Origin: Cellulomonas sp. | Lineage (GTDB): Bacteria > Actinomycetota > Actinomycetes > Actinomycetales > Cellulomonadaceae | Length of the DNA: 64,000 bases | NCBI RefSeq assembly: GCF_015234515.1 | Contig: NZ_JADGMY010000014.1 | Span: 62,001-126,000, forward strand | Direction of reading: 5' to 3' | Shown: in pieces, positions 8,012-17,163 of the stretch | How positions within the stretch are numbered: position 1 is the stretch's first letter | Layout of the letters: every line of letters starts with the position of its first letter | Position numbers and translations under genes: made by a program | The notes under the pieces: model-generated | What the model saw: only the letters and a program-made list of their open reading frames with translations | What the model was told of the DNA's origin: nothing | Database searches by the model: none

Positions 8012-11000
8012 TCAGGGCGTGACCGGGTGCAGCCGCCGCTCGGCGACGTCCGGCGACAGGGGCAGCACGTCGTCCGTCAGGGGATGCGGCGTGCCGAAGC
8101 GGTGGGCCGTGACGCTGACCGCCTGCTCCCGCAGGAAGGGCAGCAGCTCCACGCGGCCTGCCTCGGTGACGGGGTGGTCCCACACGGCGACGTCGGGCCG
8201 TCCGGCCGTCACCGCCGGGCCGGCCGCGGCCCCGACGAGGCGAACGCGCCCGCCGTCGAGCGCCCGCCCCCGGGCGGCCCAGGCGTCGGCGTCCTCCACG
8301 TGCACCGGCCCGACGGCCTCGACGGCGGCAGCGATCCGCTCGGGCAGCTGCGCCGGCACCGAGACGACGACGGGTGCCGTCGCGCACGCCGCGGCGGCGA
8401 CCACGCGCACGAGGTCCGCGACGGGAGCGCCGGCGTCCTGGCGGACCAGCACGGGCGCCACCACGGGCACGTGTCGCAGCACGTCGCGCTCGCAGGCCAA
8501 CGCGCTGACGTCGTGCGCCGCGAACACGTCCCGCACCGCGGCCGCGTCGCTGCGGGTCGCCCGCTCGACGCGGTCGGCGTCCGCGGCGGGCAGCTCGCCG
8601 CGTGCTGCGGTGACGAGCGCGGCCACGGCGAGGGCGACCACGTCGGCGCCGACGGTCGCCGGCGCCGACTCCCACGAGCCGAGCGACAGGAGGTAGCTCG
8701 GGCCACCCGCCTTGGCACCGGGGCCGACGGCCGACCGCCGCCACCCGCCGAACGGCTGCCGGCGCACGATCGCACCGGTCGTGCCGCGGTTCACGTAGAG
8801 GTTCCCGGCCTGCACCCGGTCCAGCCACGTGCCGATCTCGTCGGCGTCGAGGCTGTGCAGGCCGGACGTCAGGCCGTAGTCCACGTCGTTCACCAGGTCG
8901 ATCGCGTCGTCCAGCGTCGCGGCCGTCATGACGCCCAGCACGGGACCGAAGTATTCGGTGCGGTGCGTGCGGGACCCGCGCCGGACCCCCGTCACCACGC
9001 CGGGGGTCCACAGCCGGCCGGCGTCGTCGAGCCGCCGCGGCGCGAGCGCCCACGCCTGCCCCGGTTCCAGCTCGGTCAGACCGGTGAGCAGCTTGCCGGT
9101 CGCGGGCGCGATGAGCGGCCCCATCTGCGTGCGGGCGTCATCCGCCTCCCCGACGACCAGCGACGACACGGCGTCGAGCAGCTGGGACCGGAACCGCCGC
9201 GAGGTCCCGACCGCCCCCACCAGCACCACGAGCGACGCCGCCGAGCACTTCTGCCCCGCGTGCCCGAAAGCGGAGGCGACCACGTCCCGCACCGCGAGGT
9301 CCAGGTCGGCGCTCGGTGTCACGACGATCGCGTTCTTGCCGCTCGTCTCGGCCAGCAGCGGCAGGTCCGGTCGGAACGAGCGGAACAGCTCGGCCGTCTC
9401 GTACGCACCGGTGAGGATGACGCGGTCCACGCACGGGTGGGCGACCAGCTCGCGGCCGAGCGCGTCCTCGTCGACCTGCACGAGCCGCAGCACGTCGCGC
9501 GGCACGCCCGCCTCCCACAGCGCGTCGGCGAGCACCGCGCCGCACCGCTCCGCCGGGGCGGCCGGCTTCAGGACGACGGCCGACCCGGCGGCCAGGGCGG
9601 CGAGCGTCGAACCCGCGGGGATCGCGACGGGGAAGTTCCACGGGGGAGTGACGAGCGTGAGCGCGTCCGGCACGAACGTCGCACCGTCGACGCGGTCCAG
9701 GCCGCGGGCGAGCTCGGCGTACCAGTGGGCGAAGTCGACGGCCTCGGAGACCTCGGGGTCGCCCTGGTCGACCGTCTTGCCGGCCTCGGACGCCATGACC
9801 TCCAGGAGGTCACCCCGGTGGGCCTCGAGCGCGGCGGCGGCCCGGTCGAGGATCGCGGCGCGGTCGGCCGCCGGCCGCGCACCCCAGGCCCGGCCGGCCC
9901 GCTGCGCGTCGCGGACGACGGCGTCGAGGGTGGCGGCGTCGTGCACGCGCGCGTCCTCGATGCCCGCGCCCAGGCGCGATGCCGGCACGCGCGCCAGGAG
10001 CTCGCGCACCCACGCCCGGTTCTCCGGGACGGACGGGTCGGTGTCGGGGGTGTTCGTGAACGCGCCCGGCGCCGACGGCGGCACGGCGGCGTGCCGGTCG
10101 GGCACGCGGTGCCGCCCGGGCACGGGCGTGCCGACGTCCGCGAGCGACGCGAGGAACCGGTCGCGCTCGCGGGCGAACAGCGCGTCGTCGTCGGCGAGGT
10201 CGAACACGGCGGACATGAAGTTGTCGTCCGACGCGCCCTCCTCGAGCCGGCGCACCAGGTAGGCGATCGCGACGTCGAACTCCTGCGGCGCGACCACCGG
10301 GGTGTAGAGCAGCAGGCTGCCCACGTCGCGCCGCACGGCCTCCGCCTGCCCGGGTGCCATGCCGAGGAGCATCTCGATCTCGACGCCGTCCTGCACGCCG
10401 CGCTCGCCCGCCAGCAGCCAGGCGTGCGCGACGTCGAAGAGGTTGTGCCCGGCCACACCGAGGCGGACGTTCGCGACGTGCTCGGGACGCAGCGCCCAGT
10501 CGAGCACGCGCTTGTAGTGCGCGTCGGTCTGCCGCTTGCTGCCCCACGTCGCCAGGGGCCAGCCGTGCAGCTCGGCCTCCACGCGCTCCATCGGCAGGTT
10601 CGCGCCCTTGACGAGCCGCACCTTGATGCCGGCACCGCCCGCCGCCCGTCGGCGTGCCGCCCACTCCTGGAGCCGCTGCATCGCGGGCAGCGCGTCGGGC
10701 AGGTACGCCTGCAGCACGATGCCTGCCTCCAGGCCGGTGAGCGACGGCCGGTCCAGCAGGCGCGTGAACACCTCGACGGTCAGGTCGAGGTCCTTGTACT
10801 CCTCCATGTCGAGGTTGACGAACTTCGGCGTCGGGGACGCCGCAGCCTGCTCGAACAGCGGCACCAGGCGCTCGACGACGTCCGCCGCCGACTCCTCGAA
10901 CGCCCACGGCGCGTGCGGCGCGACGACCGCCGACACCTTGACCGACACGTAGTCCACGTCGTCGCGGGCCAGCAGCCGGCGGGTGCCGGCCAGCCGGCGC

Positions 11001-11461
11001 GCCGCCTCCCGGCGGCCGAGCACGGCCTCGCCCAGCAGGTTGACGTTGAGGCGCGTGCCGTCACGGCGCAGGCGGCCGATCGCGGCGCCCAGCCGGCGGT
11101 CCGTCGCGTCGACGACGAGGTGACCGACCATGTGCCGCAGCACGCGACGGGCCACGGGCACGACGACGCCCGGCAGGGCGGGAGCAAGCGTGCCGCCCGC
11201 GCGCAGGGCGGCGCGCAGCGGCACCGGGAGGAACCGCGGGGGGTGGGCGGCGAGCTCGCGCAGCCGCCGGGCGGCGACGGCGTCGTCCTCGGGGCGGACG
11301 ACCCCGTCGACGAACCCCACCGCGAACGCCAGGCCGTCCGGCTCGCGGAGCAGGCCGGCGAGGTTCCGGGCCGCGGGGTCGACAGGCTGCTCGGCCGCCA
11401 CCGCCAGCCACCGGCGGACGAGCGCCACGACCGCGTCCGCGTGCGTCGCGGGGTCGGTCAT
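8012..11461 (-). CDS. putA: Bifunctional proline dehydrogenase / P5C dehydrogenase
   Basis: An 1149-residue PutA that oxidises proline to glutamate through pyrroline-5-carboxylate. The proline dehydrogenase barrel occupies about 100-430 (KVSAVV, FVNLDMEEYKDLDLT, IKVRLVKGANLPMERVEAE). The aldehyde dehydrogenase domain runs about 490-960, with LVTPPWNFPVAIP, catalytic Glu near 705 (LLAETSGKN) and catalytic Cys near 739 (GHAGQKCSA). A C-terminal ALDH-like tail follows. There is no N-terminal ribbon-helix-helix, so it is not an autoregulatory PutA. The ATG has GGAGG upstream and lies 9 bp after the zur-like gene, so they share a transcript. Confidence 0.95.
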   Translation of the reverse strand: MTDPATHADAVVALVRRWLAVAAEQPVDPAARNLAGLLREPDGLAFAVGFVDGVVRPEDDAVAARRLRELAAHPPRFLPVPLRAALRAGGTLAPALPGVVVPVARRVLRHMVGHLVVDATDRRLGAAIGRLRRDGTRLNVNLLGEAVLGRREAARRLAGTRRLLARDDVDYVSVKVSAVVAPHAPWAFEESAADVVERLVPLFEQAAASPTPKFVNLDMEEYKDLDLTVEVFTRLLDRPSLTGLEAGIVLQAYLPDALPAMQRLQEWAARRRAAGGAGIKVRLVKGANLPMERVEAELHGWPLATWGSKRQTDAHYKRVLDWALRPEHVANVRLGVAGHNLFDVAHAWLLAGERGVQDGVEIEMLLGMAPGQAEAVRRDVGSLLLYTPVVAPQEFDVAIAYLVRRLEEGASDDNFMSAVFDLADDDALFARERDRFLASLADVGTPVPGRHRVPDRHAAVPPSAPGAFTNTPDTDPSVPENRAWVRELLARVPASRLGAGIEDARVHDAATLDAVVRDAQRAGRAWGARPAADRAAILDRAAAALEAHRGDLLEVMASEAGKTVDQGDPEVSEAVDFAHWYAELARGLDRVDGATFVPDALTLVTPPWNFPVAIPAGSTLAALAAGSAVVLKPAAPAERCGAVLADALWEAGVPRDVLRLVQVDEDALGRELVAHPCVDRVILTGAYETAELFRSFRPDLPLLAETSGKNAIVVTPSADLDLAVRDVVASAFGHAGQKCSAASLVVLVGAVGTSRRFRSQLLDAVSSLVVGEADDARTQMGPLIAPATGKLLTGLTELEPGQAWALAPRRLDDAGRLWTPGVVTGVRRGSRTHRTEYFGPVLGVMTAATLDDAIDLVNDVDYGLTSGLHSLDADEIGTWLDRVQAGNLYVNRGTTGAIVRRQPFGGWRRSAVGPGAKAGGPSYLLSLGSWESAPATVGADVVALAVAALVTAARGELPAADADRVERATRSDAAAVRDVFAAHDVSALACERDVLRHVPVVAPVLVRQDAGAPVADLVRVVAAAACATAPVVVSVPAQLPERIAAAVEAVGPVHVEDADAWAARGRALDGGRVRLVGAAAGPAVTAGRPDVAVWDHPVTEAGRVELLPFLREQAVSVTAHRFGTPHPLTDDVLPLSPDVAERRLHPVTP

Positions 11462-11470
11462 GGTGCCTCC

Positions 11471-11866
11471 TCAGGCGCGGGCGCAGTCCTGGCAGGTGCC
11501 GAGGAAGTCGATCGAGTGCTCGACGTCCCTGAAGTCGTGCTGGGCGGCCAGTGCCTCCACGAGCTGCTCGAGCTCGGGGGCCGCGACGTCGACGGTGCGA
11601 CCGCACGTGCGGCACACCAGGTGGTGGTGGTGCTCGCCGCGCGGCTCGCAGCGCAGGTACGTGTGCTCCCCGGTGGGCTGCAGCAGGACCTCGAGCTGGC
11701 CCTGCTCGACCATCGCGTTGAGCGTGCGGTAGACCGTCGCCAGGCCGATCTCCTGGCCGCGCTGCTGCAGCATCTGGTGAATCTGCTGGGCGCTGCGGAA
11801 CTCGTCCACGCTCTCGAGGAGCTCCGCGATCGCCACGCGCTGCCGGGTCACCCGCTGGCCGATCAT
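11471..11866 (-). CDS. zur: Fur-family regulator, Zur (FurB) type
   Basis: A 131-residue Fur-superfamily repressor. The winged helix spans about 1-80 (TRQRVAIAELLESVDEFRSAQQIHQML, GLATVYRTLNAMVEQG), followed by the metal-sensing HHHHLVCRTCGRTVDV and a second CXXC pair, CQDC, at the C-terminus. Together these give the structural Zn(Cys)4 site. The N-terminal wording resembles mycobacterial Zur more than Fur, so zinc is the favoured effector; this is by resemblance only. GAGGAGGTG lies before the ATG. It is the first gene of an operon with putA, an odd partner for a zinc regulator. Confidence 0.85.
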   Translation of the reverse strand: MIGQRVTRQRVAIAELLESVDEFRSAQQIHQMLQQRGQEIGLATVYRTLNAMVEQGQLEVLLQPTGEHTYLRCEPRGEHHHHLVCRTCGRTVDVAAPELEQLVEALAAQHDFRDVEHSIDFLGTCQDCARA

Positions 11867-11895
11867 CCGCGCACCTCCTCAGCGTGCCGCCTGAC

Positions 11896-11925
11896 GTTCT
11901 CAACCCGGACACCGTAGTTGAGAAT
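11896..11925. promoter_or_regulatory. Inverted repeat upstream of the zur-putA operon
   Basis: GTTCTCAAC (11896-11904) and GTTGAGAAT (11917-11925) form 9-bp arms with one mismatch, separated by 12 bp. They lie 30-60 bp upstream of the zur start, with a possible -10 (TACGGT, minus strand 11916-11911) between them. This is a candidate operator for autoregulation, but it is not a clear match to published Zur boxes. Confidence 0.4.
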
Positions 11926-12091
11926 TCCGTCGCGCGGGAGACCGCGGGATCATCCGTGGGCCGTCGCGACGCCGGCCGGTGAGGGCGCGATGCTGCGACG
12001 AGTCGGCGGCGGCGTTCGGCCGGGCGTTCACCCGGGCCACGGGCAAGCCGCCCGGAAGCGTGCGGGGCAGGACCGGCGGCCTCGCCTGGCG

Positions 12092-13657
12092 TCAGGTGAC
12101 CGCCCCGAGCTGCCAGGGGACGAACTCGTCGCGCCCCAGGTCCAGCTCCTCGCTGACCGTGGCACGCCCCGAGGCGACGTCCAGGACCAGGTCCAGGATC
12201 TCGTCCCCCACCTGGTCGAGCGTGGCCTCGCCGGTGACGACGCGCCCCGCGTCGAGGTCCATGTCCTCGCGCATGCGCTCGAACATCTCGGTGCTCGTGG
12301 CCACCTTGATGCAGGGCGCGGGCTTCGAGCCGAGCACCGACCCGCGGCCCGTCGTGAAGACCACGACGGTCGCACCGCCGGCCACGATGCCGGTGACGGA
12401 GACCGGGTCGTAGCCCGGGGTGTCCATGAACGTGAAGCCCCGGTCGACCACCGGCTCGGCGTACTCGTACACCGCCGTCAGCTCCGCCGTACCGCCCTTG
12501 GCGACCGCTCCGAGCGACTTCTCGAGGATCGTCGTCAGGCCGCCCGCCTTGTTGCCCGGTGACGGGTTGTTGTCGAGCGTGCCGCCGCCGCGCTGCACGT
12601 AGTCCTGCCACCAGTCGATGCGGTCCAGCAGGCGCCGGCCGACGTCCTCGCTCACGGCGCGCCGCGTCAGCAGGTGCTCGGCACCGAAGACCTCCGGGGT
12701 CTCGGCCAGCACGCTGGTGCCGCCCTGGGCCACCAGCAGGTCCGACGCGCGGCCGAGCGCGGGGTTGGCCGTGATGCCCGAGTAGCCGTCGGAGCCGCCG
12801 CAGTTGAGCCCGAGGACCAGCTCCGAGGCCGGCACGGTCACGCGGCGGCGCGTCTCGAGGTCGTCGAGCATCGCGCGCACCACCTCGACGCCCGCGCGGA
12901 CCGTCGCCCGGATGCCGCCGGACTCCTGGATGGTGAGGTGCTCCACGAGCGTGTCCGGGGATGCCGGCAGGTCGGTGAGCATCCCCTGCACCGTGAGCAT
13001 CTCGCAGCCCAGGCCGAGCACCAGCAGGCCCTGCACGTTGGGGTGGGTGGCGTACCCGCGCAGCGTCCGGCGCAGCACCTGCCCGCCCTCGGACTCCGGC
13101 ACCAGCCCGCACCCGGAGTCGTGCGTGAGGGCGACGGCGCCGTCGACGTGGGGCCAGGCGTCCATCACCGGACCGCGGAACTGGTCGGCGATCATGCGGG
13201 CCGTCGACGCCGAGCAGTTCACGGACGTCACGATGCCGACGTAGCTGCGGGTGCCGACGCGGCCGTCCGCGCGACGGAACCCCGCGAACGTGCGTGTCAC
13301 GGTCGCGGGCGGCAGGCTCGTGCGCGCGGTGCCGAACTCGTAGTCGTGCGTGACACCGTCCATGCCGAGGTTGTGGGTGTGCACGTGGGCGCCGGCCGCG
13401 ACGTCAGTGGTGGTGCGACCGATGACCTGGCCGTACTTGCGCACCTGGGTGCCGCCGGGCAGGGCGCGGACCGCGAGCTTGTGGCCGCGCGGCACGTCGT
13501 CCGTGGCCGTGACGACCGTGCCGCCGACCGCCACGGACGTCCCCGCTACGACGTCGCCGACGGCCACCGCCACGTCGTCGTCGGGGGCGAGGAGGAGGGC
13601 GGCGCTCGGCCTGGCCGGCGGGACGGTGCCGGGGCGTCCGGGGGAGACGAGAGGCAC
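12092..13657 (-). CDS. uxaA: Altronate dehydratase-family protein
   Basis: A 521-residue enzyme of the altronate/galactarate dehydratase family (UxaA/GarD), which dehydrates D-altronate to 2-keto-3-deoxygluconate in galacturonate breakdown. An N-terminal SAF-like domain (about 25-100) precedes the catalytic domain, with VGTRSYVGIVTSVNCSAST, HDSGCGL, LNCGGSDGYSGITANPALG and DNNPSPGNKAGGLTTI. The GTG at 13657 was chosen because AAGGA lies 9 nt upstream; the frame extends to 13699. The usual partners (altronate oxidoreductase, uronate isomerase) are not adjacent, so the substrate assignment is tentative. Confidence 0.82.
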   Translation of the reverse strand: MPLVSPGRPGTVPPARPSAALLLAPDDDVAVAVGDVVAGTSVAVGGTVVTATDDVPRGHKLAVRALPGGTQVRKYGQVIGRTTTDVAAGAHVHTHNLGMDGVTHDYEFGTARTSLPPATVTRTFAGFRRADGRVGTRSYVGIVTSVNCSASTARMIADQFRGPVMDAWPHVDGAVALTHDSGCGLVPESEGGQVLRRTLRGYATHPNVQGLLVLGLGCEMLTVQGMLTDLPASPDTLVEHLTIQESGGIRATVRAGVEVVRAMLDDLETRRRVTVPASELVLGLNCGGSDGYSGITANPALGRASDLLVAQGGTSVLAETPEVFGAEHLLTRRAVSEDVGRRLLDRIDWWQDYVQRGGGTLDNNPSPGNKAGGLTTILEKSLGAVAKGGTAELTAVYEYAEPVVDRGFTFMDTPGYDPVSVTGIVAGGATVVVFTTGRGSVLGSKPAPCIKVATSTEMFERMREDMDLDAGRVVTGEATLDQVGDEILDLVLDVASGRATVSEELDLGRDEFVPWQLGAVT

Positions 13658-13747
13658 GGCGAGGAGTCCTTGGGTCGATGGTCGGGGAATCGACCGCATC
13701 TTGGCACGCGTGGCCGGGGAGTACTCGCGCGGTTGTGGTCCGTGCAG

Positions 13748-14080
13748 CTAGCGCTGGTGGTCCGGCAGGTCGAGCAGGCCGCTGAGTGCGTAGTCGATGC
13801 GTTGCATCGCGTCCAGCTGCAGGTAGCCGACGAGCTCGCCGAGACGCGCCTGCGGGTCGACGGCTGTGAGCGCGTCGCACAGGGCGAGGGTCTGGCCGTG
13901 CCCCGGGATCTCGATGGCGGGCCGGAAGACGAACGGGCGCGCGCGAGTGGACGTCGGCACCACCAACCAGGTGCTGAGGTGGTCGAACCGGGAGGCGAGC
14001 ACCACGACGGCGAACCGCGGCCCGCGCTGCTCGTGCCCGCGAGCGTCGTGCGCTCTCAGGCGGTGGACGTCACCGCGCAT
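13748..14080 (-). CDS. MazF/PemK-family toxin endoribonuclease
   Basis: A 110-residue MazF-fold protein: RGDVHRL at the start, GPRFAVVVLASRFD, LSTWLVVPTSTRARP, then FRPAIEI and LCDALTAVDPQARLG, and a C-terminal helix. The order of strands matches sequence-specific mRNA interferases, although the N-terminal RGEIWLV-type motif is degenerate here. It starts at the last base of the antitoxin stop (TGATG), giving coupling that keeps antitoxin in excess. Confidence 0.82.
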   Translation of the reverse strand: MRGDVHRLRAHDARGHEQRGPRFAVVVLASRFDHLSTWLVVPTSTRARPFVFRPAIEIPGHGQTLALCDALTAVDPQARLGELVGYLQLDAMQRIDYALSGLLDLPDHQR

Positions 14081-14304
14081 CAGCCGGCGAGGTCACGCAG
14101 GACGGATGCGACCTCGGCGCGGTCCTCGGGATCGGCAGCGGTGGCGCGGGCGTCGATCTCGGCCTGACGCCGCCACTGCTCGCGGCGCAGGAGCGCGATG
14201 CCGTCGCGGATGACCGCCTCCACAGGCTCGCCGCGCTCGGTGCTGAGGGCGTTGAGCTCGTCCCGTGTGGAGGTGCGGACGCGAACCGTCGTCGTCTCGG
14301 CCAT
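14080..14304 (-). CDS. Ribbon-helix-helix antitoxin of the MazF pair
   Basis: A 74-residue protein. Residues 4-40 (TTVRVRTSTRDELNALSTERGEPVEAVIRDGI) look like a ribbon-helix-helix DNA-binding domain, and the acidic, helical C-terminus would wrap the toxin. It lies upstream of mazF and overlaps it by one base, the usual toxin-antitoxin order. A direct-repeat operator candidate lies immediately upstream (14312-14328). Confidence 0.8.
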   Translation of the reverse strand: MAETTTVRVRTSTRDELNALSTERGEPVEAVIRDGIALLRREQWRRQAEIDARATAADPEDRAEVASVLRDLAG

Positions 14305-14311
14305 TCCGCAA

Positions 14312-14328
14312 GTCTACATGGCGTCTAC
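14312..14328. promoter_or_regulatory. Direct-repeat operator and promoter of the toxin-antitoxin pair
   Basis: Two copies of GTCTAC (14312-14317 and 14323-14328) are spaced 11 bp, one helical turn, as expected for cooperatively bound ribbon-helix-helix dimers. On the minus strand the proximal copy reads TAGACT (14316-14311), a -10-like hexamer that ends 6 nt before the ATG, so repression would block a leaderless promoter. Confidence 0.45.
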
Positions 14329-14481
14329 AAAGTCGGTCGGCACGGACGGCGCCCCACAGCACGTCGTCACGACACGCCGGGGGCCCGTCACGCGCCGAGT
14401 GACCGCCGTCGGGCCATGATCGAGGGACGGGGCCGTCGGGGGGACCGGCGCGGGTCGCCCCGCGGCATCGACGGAGCTGAC

Positions 14482-16848
14482 ATGACCACCACGCGCGACG
14501 CGCAGCTGCCCGAGTACACGCCCGAGGAGCAGGCGGAGATCCTGCGCGACGACCGCGGGGTGCCCGTGGGCGTCGTCGCGAAGTCGCGGTGGACGCCAGC
14601 CAAGGTCGCACTGTGGGTCGTGATCTCGCTGGTCGGGGCCCTGGGCTGGACGATGCTGGCGATCGTCCGCGGGGAGCGGGTCAACACCATCTGGTTCGTC
14701 GTCACCGCGGTGGCGACGTACGCGATCGCGTACCGCTTCTACGCGCTGTACATCCAGCGGCGCATCATGCGTCCCGACGACACCCGCGCGACCCCGGCCG
14801 AGCGCGTCAACAACGGCCGGGACTTCGACCCGACCGACCGGCGTGTGCTCTACGGGCACCACTTCGCGGCCATCGCCGGGGCCGGGCCGCTCGTCGGGCC
14901 GGTCCTCGCCGCGCAGATGGGCTACCTGCCCGGGACGCTGTGGATCATCCTCGGCGTGGTCGTGGCGGGCGGCGTGCAGGACATGCTCGTGCTCTTCTAC
15001 TCGATGCGCCGTGGTGGGCGGTCCCTGGGGCAGATGGCCCGCGACGAGATCGGGCGGTTCGGGGGCACCGTCGCCATCGTCGTCGTGTTCGTCATGCTGA
15101 TGATCGTGCTGGCGGTGCTCGCTCTGGTCTGCGTCAACGCGCTCGCCGAGTCCCCGTGGGGCGTGTTCTCCGTCGGCTGCACCATCCCGATCGCGCTGCT
15201 CATGGGCCTGTACCTGCGGTTCGTGCGGCCCGGGCGGGTCACGGAGGTGTCGGTCATCGGGTTCCTCGCGCTGATCGCGGCCATCGTCGGCGGGCGCTGG
15301 GTCGCGGAGTCGTCCTGGGGGGAGTTCTTCCTGCTGTCGCCGACGACGCTCGTCGTGTGGATGGTGATCTACGGGTTCCTCGCCGCCGTGCTGCCCGTGT
15401 GGCTGCTGCTGACGCCGCGCGACTACCTGTCGACGTTCATGAAGGTCGGCACGATCGTCGTGCTCGCCGTCGGCATCGTCGTGGTGCGGCCGGTCGCGCA
15501 GATGCCGGACTTCACGGAGTTCGCGTTCAACACGCAGGGTCCCGTCTTCGCCGGTGCGCTGTTCCCGTTCCTGTTCATCACCATCGCGTGCGGCGCCCTG
15601 TCCGGCATGCACGCCATGGTGTCGTCGGGCACGACTCCCAAGATGATCCAGAAGGAGTCGCAGGTCCGGATGATCGGTTACGGCGGCATGCTCATGGAGT
15701 CGTTCGTCGCGGTCATGGCGCTGGCCGCCGCGGTGTCGCTCAACCAGGGCGTGTACTTCTCGATGAACATGTCGCCCGCAGCGATCGAGGCGACCGCCGG
15801 CGAGCAGTTCTCACCCGACGCGTCACCCGAGGACAACGCGGCTGCGGCCGTCGCGAACCTGCGCGTCTCGGACCCCGCGGGCAACCAGCCGGAGATCGCG
15901 TGGGACACGGTCGTCGACGGCGAGGACGTCACCCTCACCGGCGCCGCCGCGCTCGAGGCGGTCGCGAGCGACGTCGGTGAGCCGTCGGTCGTCTCCCGCA
16001 CGGGCGGTGCGCCGACGCTGGCGGTCGGCATCGCCAACGTCATGCACAACGTCGTGGGTGGCAAGGCGATGATGTCGTTCTGGTACCACTTCGCGATCAT
16101 GTTCGAGGCGCTGTTCATCCTGTCCGCCGTCGACGCCGTCACGCGCGTGGCCCGCTTCCAGCTCGGTGACGCCATCGGCAACGCGATACCGCGGTTCCGG
16201 GATCCCAGCTGGCGGCTCGGGTCGTGGCTCACGACGGGCGTCGTCGTGGCCGCCTGGGGCTCGCTGCTGCTCATGGGCGTGACCGACCCGAACGGCGGCA
16301 TCCGCACGCTGTTCCCGCTGTTCGGCATCGCGAACCAGCTCATCGCCGCGTGCGCCCTGACCATCGTCACCGTGATGGTCGTCAAGAAGGGCTACGTGCG
16401 GTGGGCGTGGATCCCGCTGCTGCCCCTCGCGTTCGACACCGCGACCACCTTCACCGCGTCGTACCAGAAGATCTTCTCCAGCGACCTGGCCGTCGGGTAC
16501 TGGGCGCTGCACCAGGCGACGAAGGACACGATCGCTGCCGGCGGGCTCGACGGGAAGGCCCTCGCCGACGCGAACGCGACCGTCCGCAACACCGCGATCC
16601 AGGGGACGCTGTCCATCGCGTTCGTCGTGCTGGTGGCGCTGCTCATGGTGACCGCGCTGATGGCGGTCGTGAACGCGCTGCGGGCGGGAGCGGCCCAGGG
16701 CCAGGACGTCGGGACGAGCGAGGACCCGCCCGCGCCCTCGCACTTCTACGCACCGTCCGGGCTGGGGGCCTCGGCACTGGAGCGCAAGGTCGAGGCCGAG
16801 TACGCGGTCGTCGGGGACCCGCGCCTGCTCGCGGGCGGGAAGCACTGA
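14482..16848 (+). CDS. cstA: Carbon starvation protein CstA, peptide/pyruvate transporter
   Basis: A 788-residue polytopic membrane protein of the CstA family, which imports peptides or pyruvate under carbon limitation. The family signature is clear: NNGRDFDPTDRRVLYGHHFAAIAGAGPLVGPVLAAQMGYLPG near residues 110-150, then MLIVLAVLA-like helices and GALSGMHAMVSSGTTPKMI near 370. At least sixteen hydrophobic segments are seen, with a soluble insert near 430-510. The ATG at 14482 follows ACGGAG and is preferred to the in-frame ATG at 14416, whose extension is Arg/Gly rich. It is followed at 1 bp by ybdD. Confidence 0.94.
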   Translation: MTTTRDAQLPEYTPEEQAEILRDDRGVPVGVVAKSRWTPAKVALWVVISLVGALGWTMLAIVRGERVNTIWFVVTAVATYAIAYRFYALYIQRRIMRPDDTRATPAERVNNGRDFDPTDRRVLYGHHFAAIAGAGPLVGPVLAAQMGYLPGTLWIILGVVVAGGVQDMLVLFYSMRRGGRSLGQMARDEIGRFGGTVAIVVVFVMLMIVLAVLALVCVNALAESPWGVFSVGCTIPIALLMGLYLRFVRPGRVTEVSVIGFLALIAAIVGGRWVAESSWGEFFLLSPTTLVVWMVIYGFLAAVLPVWLLLTPRDYLSTFMKVGTIVVLAVGIVVVRPVAQMPDFTEFAFNTQGPVFAGALFPFLFITIACGALSGMHAMVSSGTTPKMIQKESQVRMIGYGGMLMESFVAVMALAAAVSLNQGVYFSMNMSPAAIEATAGEQFSPDASPEDNAAAAVANLRVSDPAGNQPEIAWDTVVDGEDVTLTGAAALEAVASDVGEPSVVSRTGGAPTLAVGIANVMHNVVGGKAMMSFWYHFAIMFEALFILSAVDAVTRVARFQLGDAIGNAIPRFRDPSWRLGSWLTTGVVVAAWGSLLLMGVTDPNGGIRTLFPLFGIANQLIAACALTIVTVMVVKKGYVRWAWIPLLPLAFDTATTFTASYQKIFSSDLAVGYWALHQATKDTIAAGGLDGKALADANATVRNTAIQGTLSIAFVVLVALLMVTALMAVVNALRAGAAQGQDVGTSEDPPAPSHFYAPSGLGASALERKVEAEYAVVGDPRLLAGGKH

Positions 16849-16849
16849 C

Positions 16850-17149
16850 ATGAGCGCGACGGCGGACGACGCAGGACGCGACCGGATCGCGCTCTCGCGC
16901 GTGCGGGGGGTGCGCTGGATTGCACTGTCACGCGTGTGGGGGGTGCGCTGGATCGCACTCTCGCGAGTGTGGGGGGTGGGGCGGGGGGTGCGGTGGTACG
17001 TGCGGGAGCTGACGGGGGAGGCCGCGTACGACCGGTACGCCGCCGCGCACGCCCGCTCGCACCCGGCCCACGCACCCCTGACCCGGGCCCAGTGGTGGCG
17101 CGCCCGCGACGACGCCCGCGAGTCCATGGCCCACGAACGCTGCTGCTGA
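16850..17149 (+). CDS. YbdD/YjiX-family protein with a repeat-expanded N-terminus
   Basis: CstA-associated small protein. Residues about 44-99 match the YbdD/YjiX family: RGVRWYVRELTGEAAYDRY, the HP(A) segment, and the hallmark C-terminal RCC. Family members are usually 60-75 residues; this one has 99 because residues 11-43 are three copies of an 11-residue unit (WIALSRVWGVR and variants) encoded by a 33-bp tandem repeat. Its ATG is 1 bp after the cstA stop, which supports translation from this start, although a GTG inside the third repeat would give a normal-length protein. The same repeat recurs outside the gene (17164-17367). Confidence 0.8.
   Translation: MSATADDAGRDRIALSRVRGVRWIALSRVWGVRWIALSRVWGVGRGVRWYVRELTGEAAYDRYAAAHARSHPAHAPLTRAQWWRARDDARESMAHERCC
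16881..16979 (+). repeat. Three in-frame 33-bp tandem repeats inside ybdD
   Basis: GGATCGC/GGATTGC cores begin at 16884, 16917 and 16950, exactly 33 bp apart, and the flanking GGGGGGT runs keep the same phase. Each unit encodes 11 residues. The core CTGGATYGCACTCTCGCG is the same sequence found five more times just downstream. Confidence 0.85.
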
Positions 17150-17163
17150 CCACCCCACCCAGG

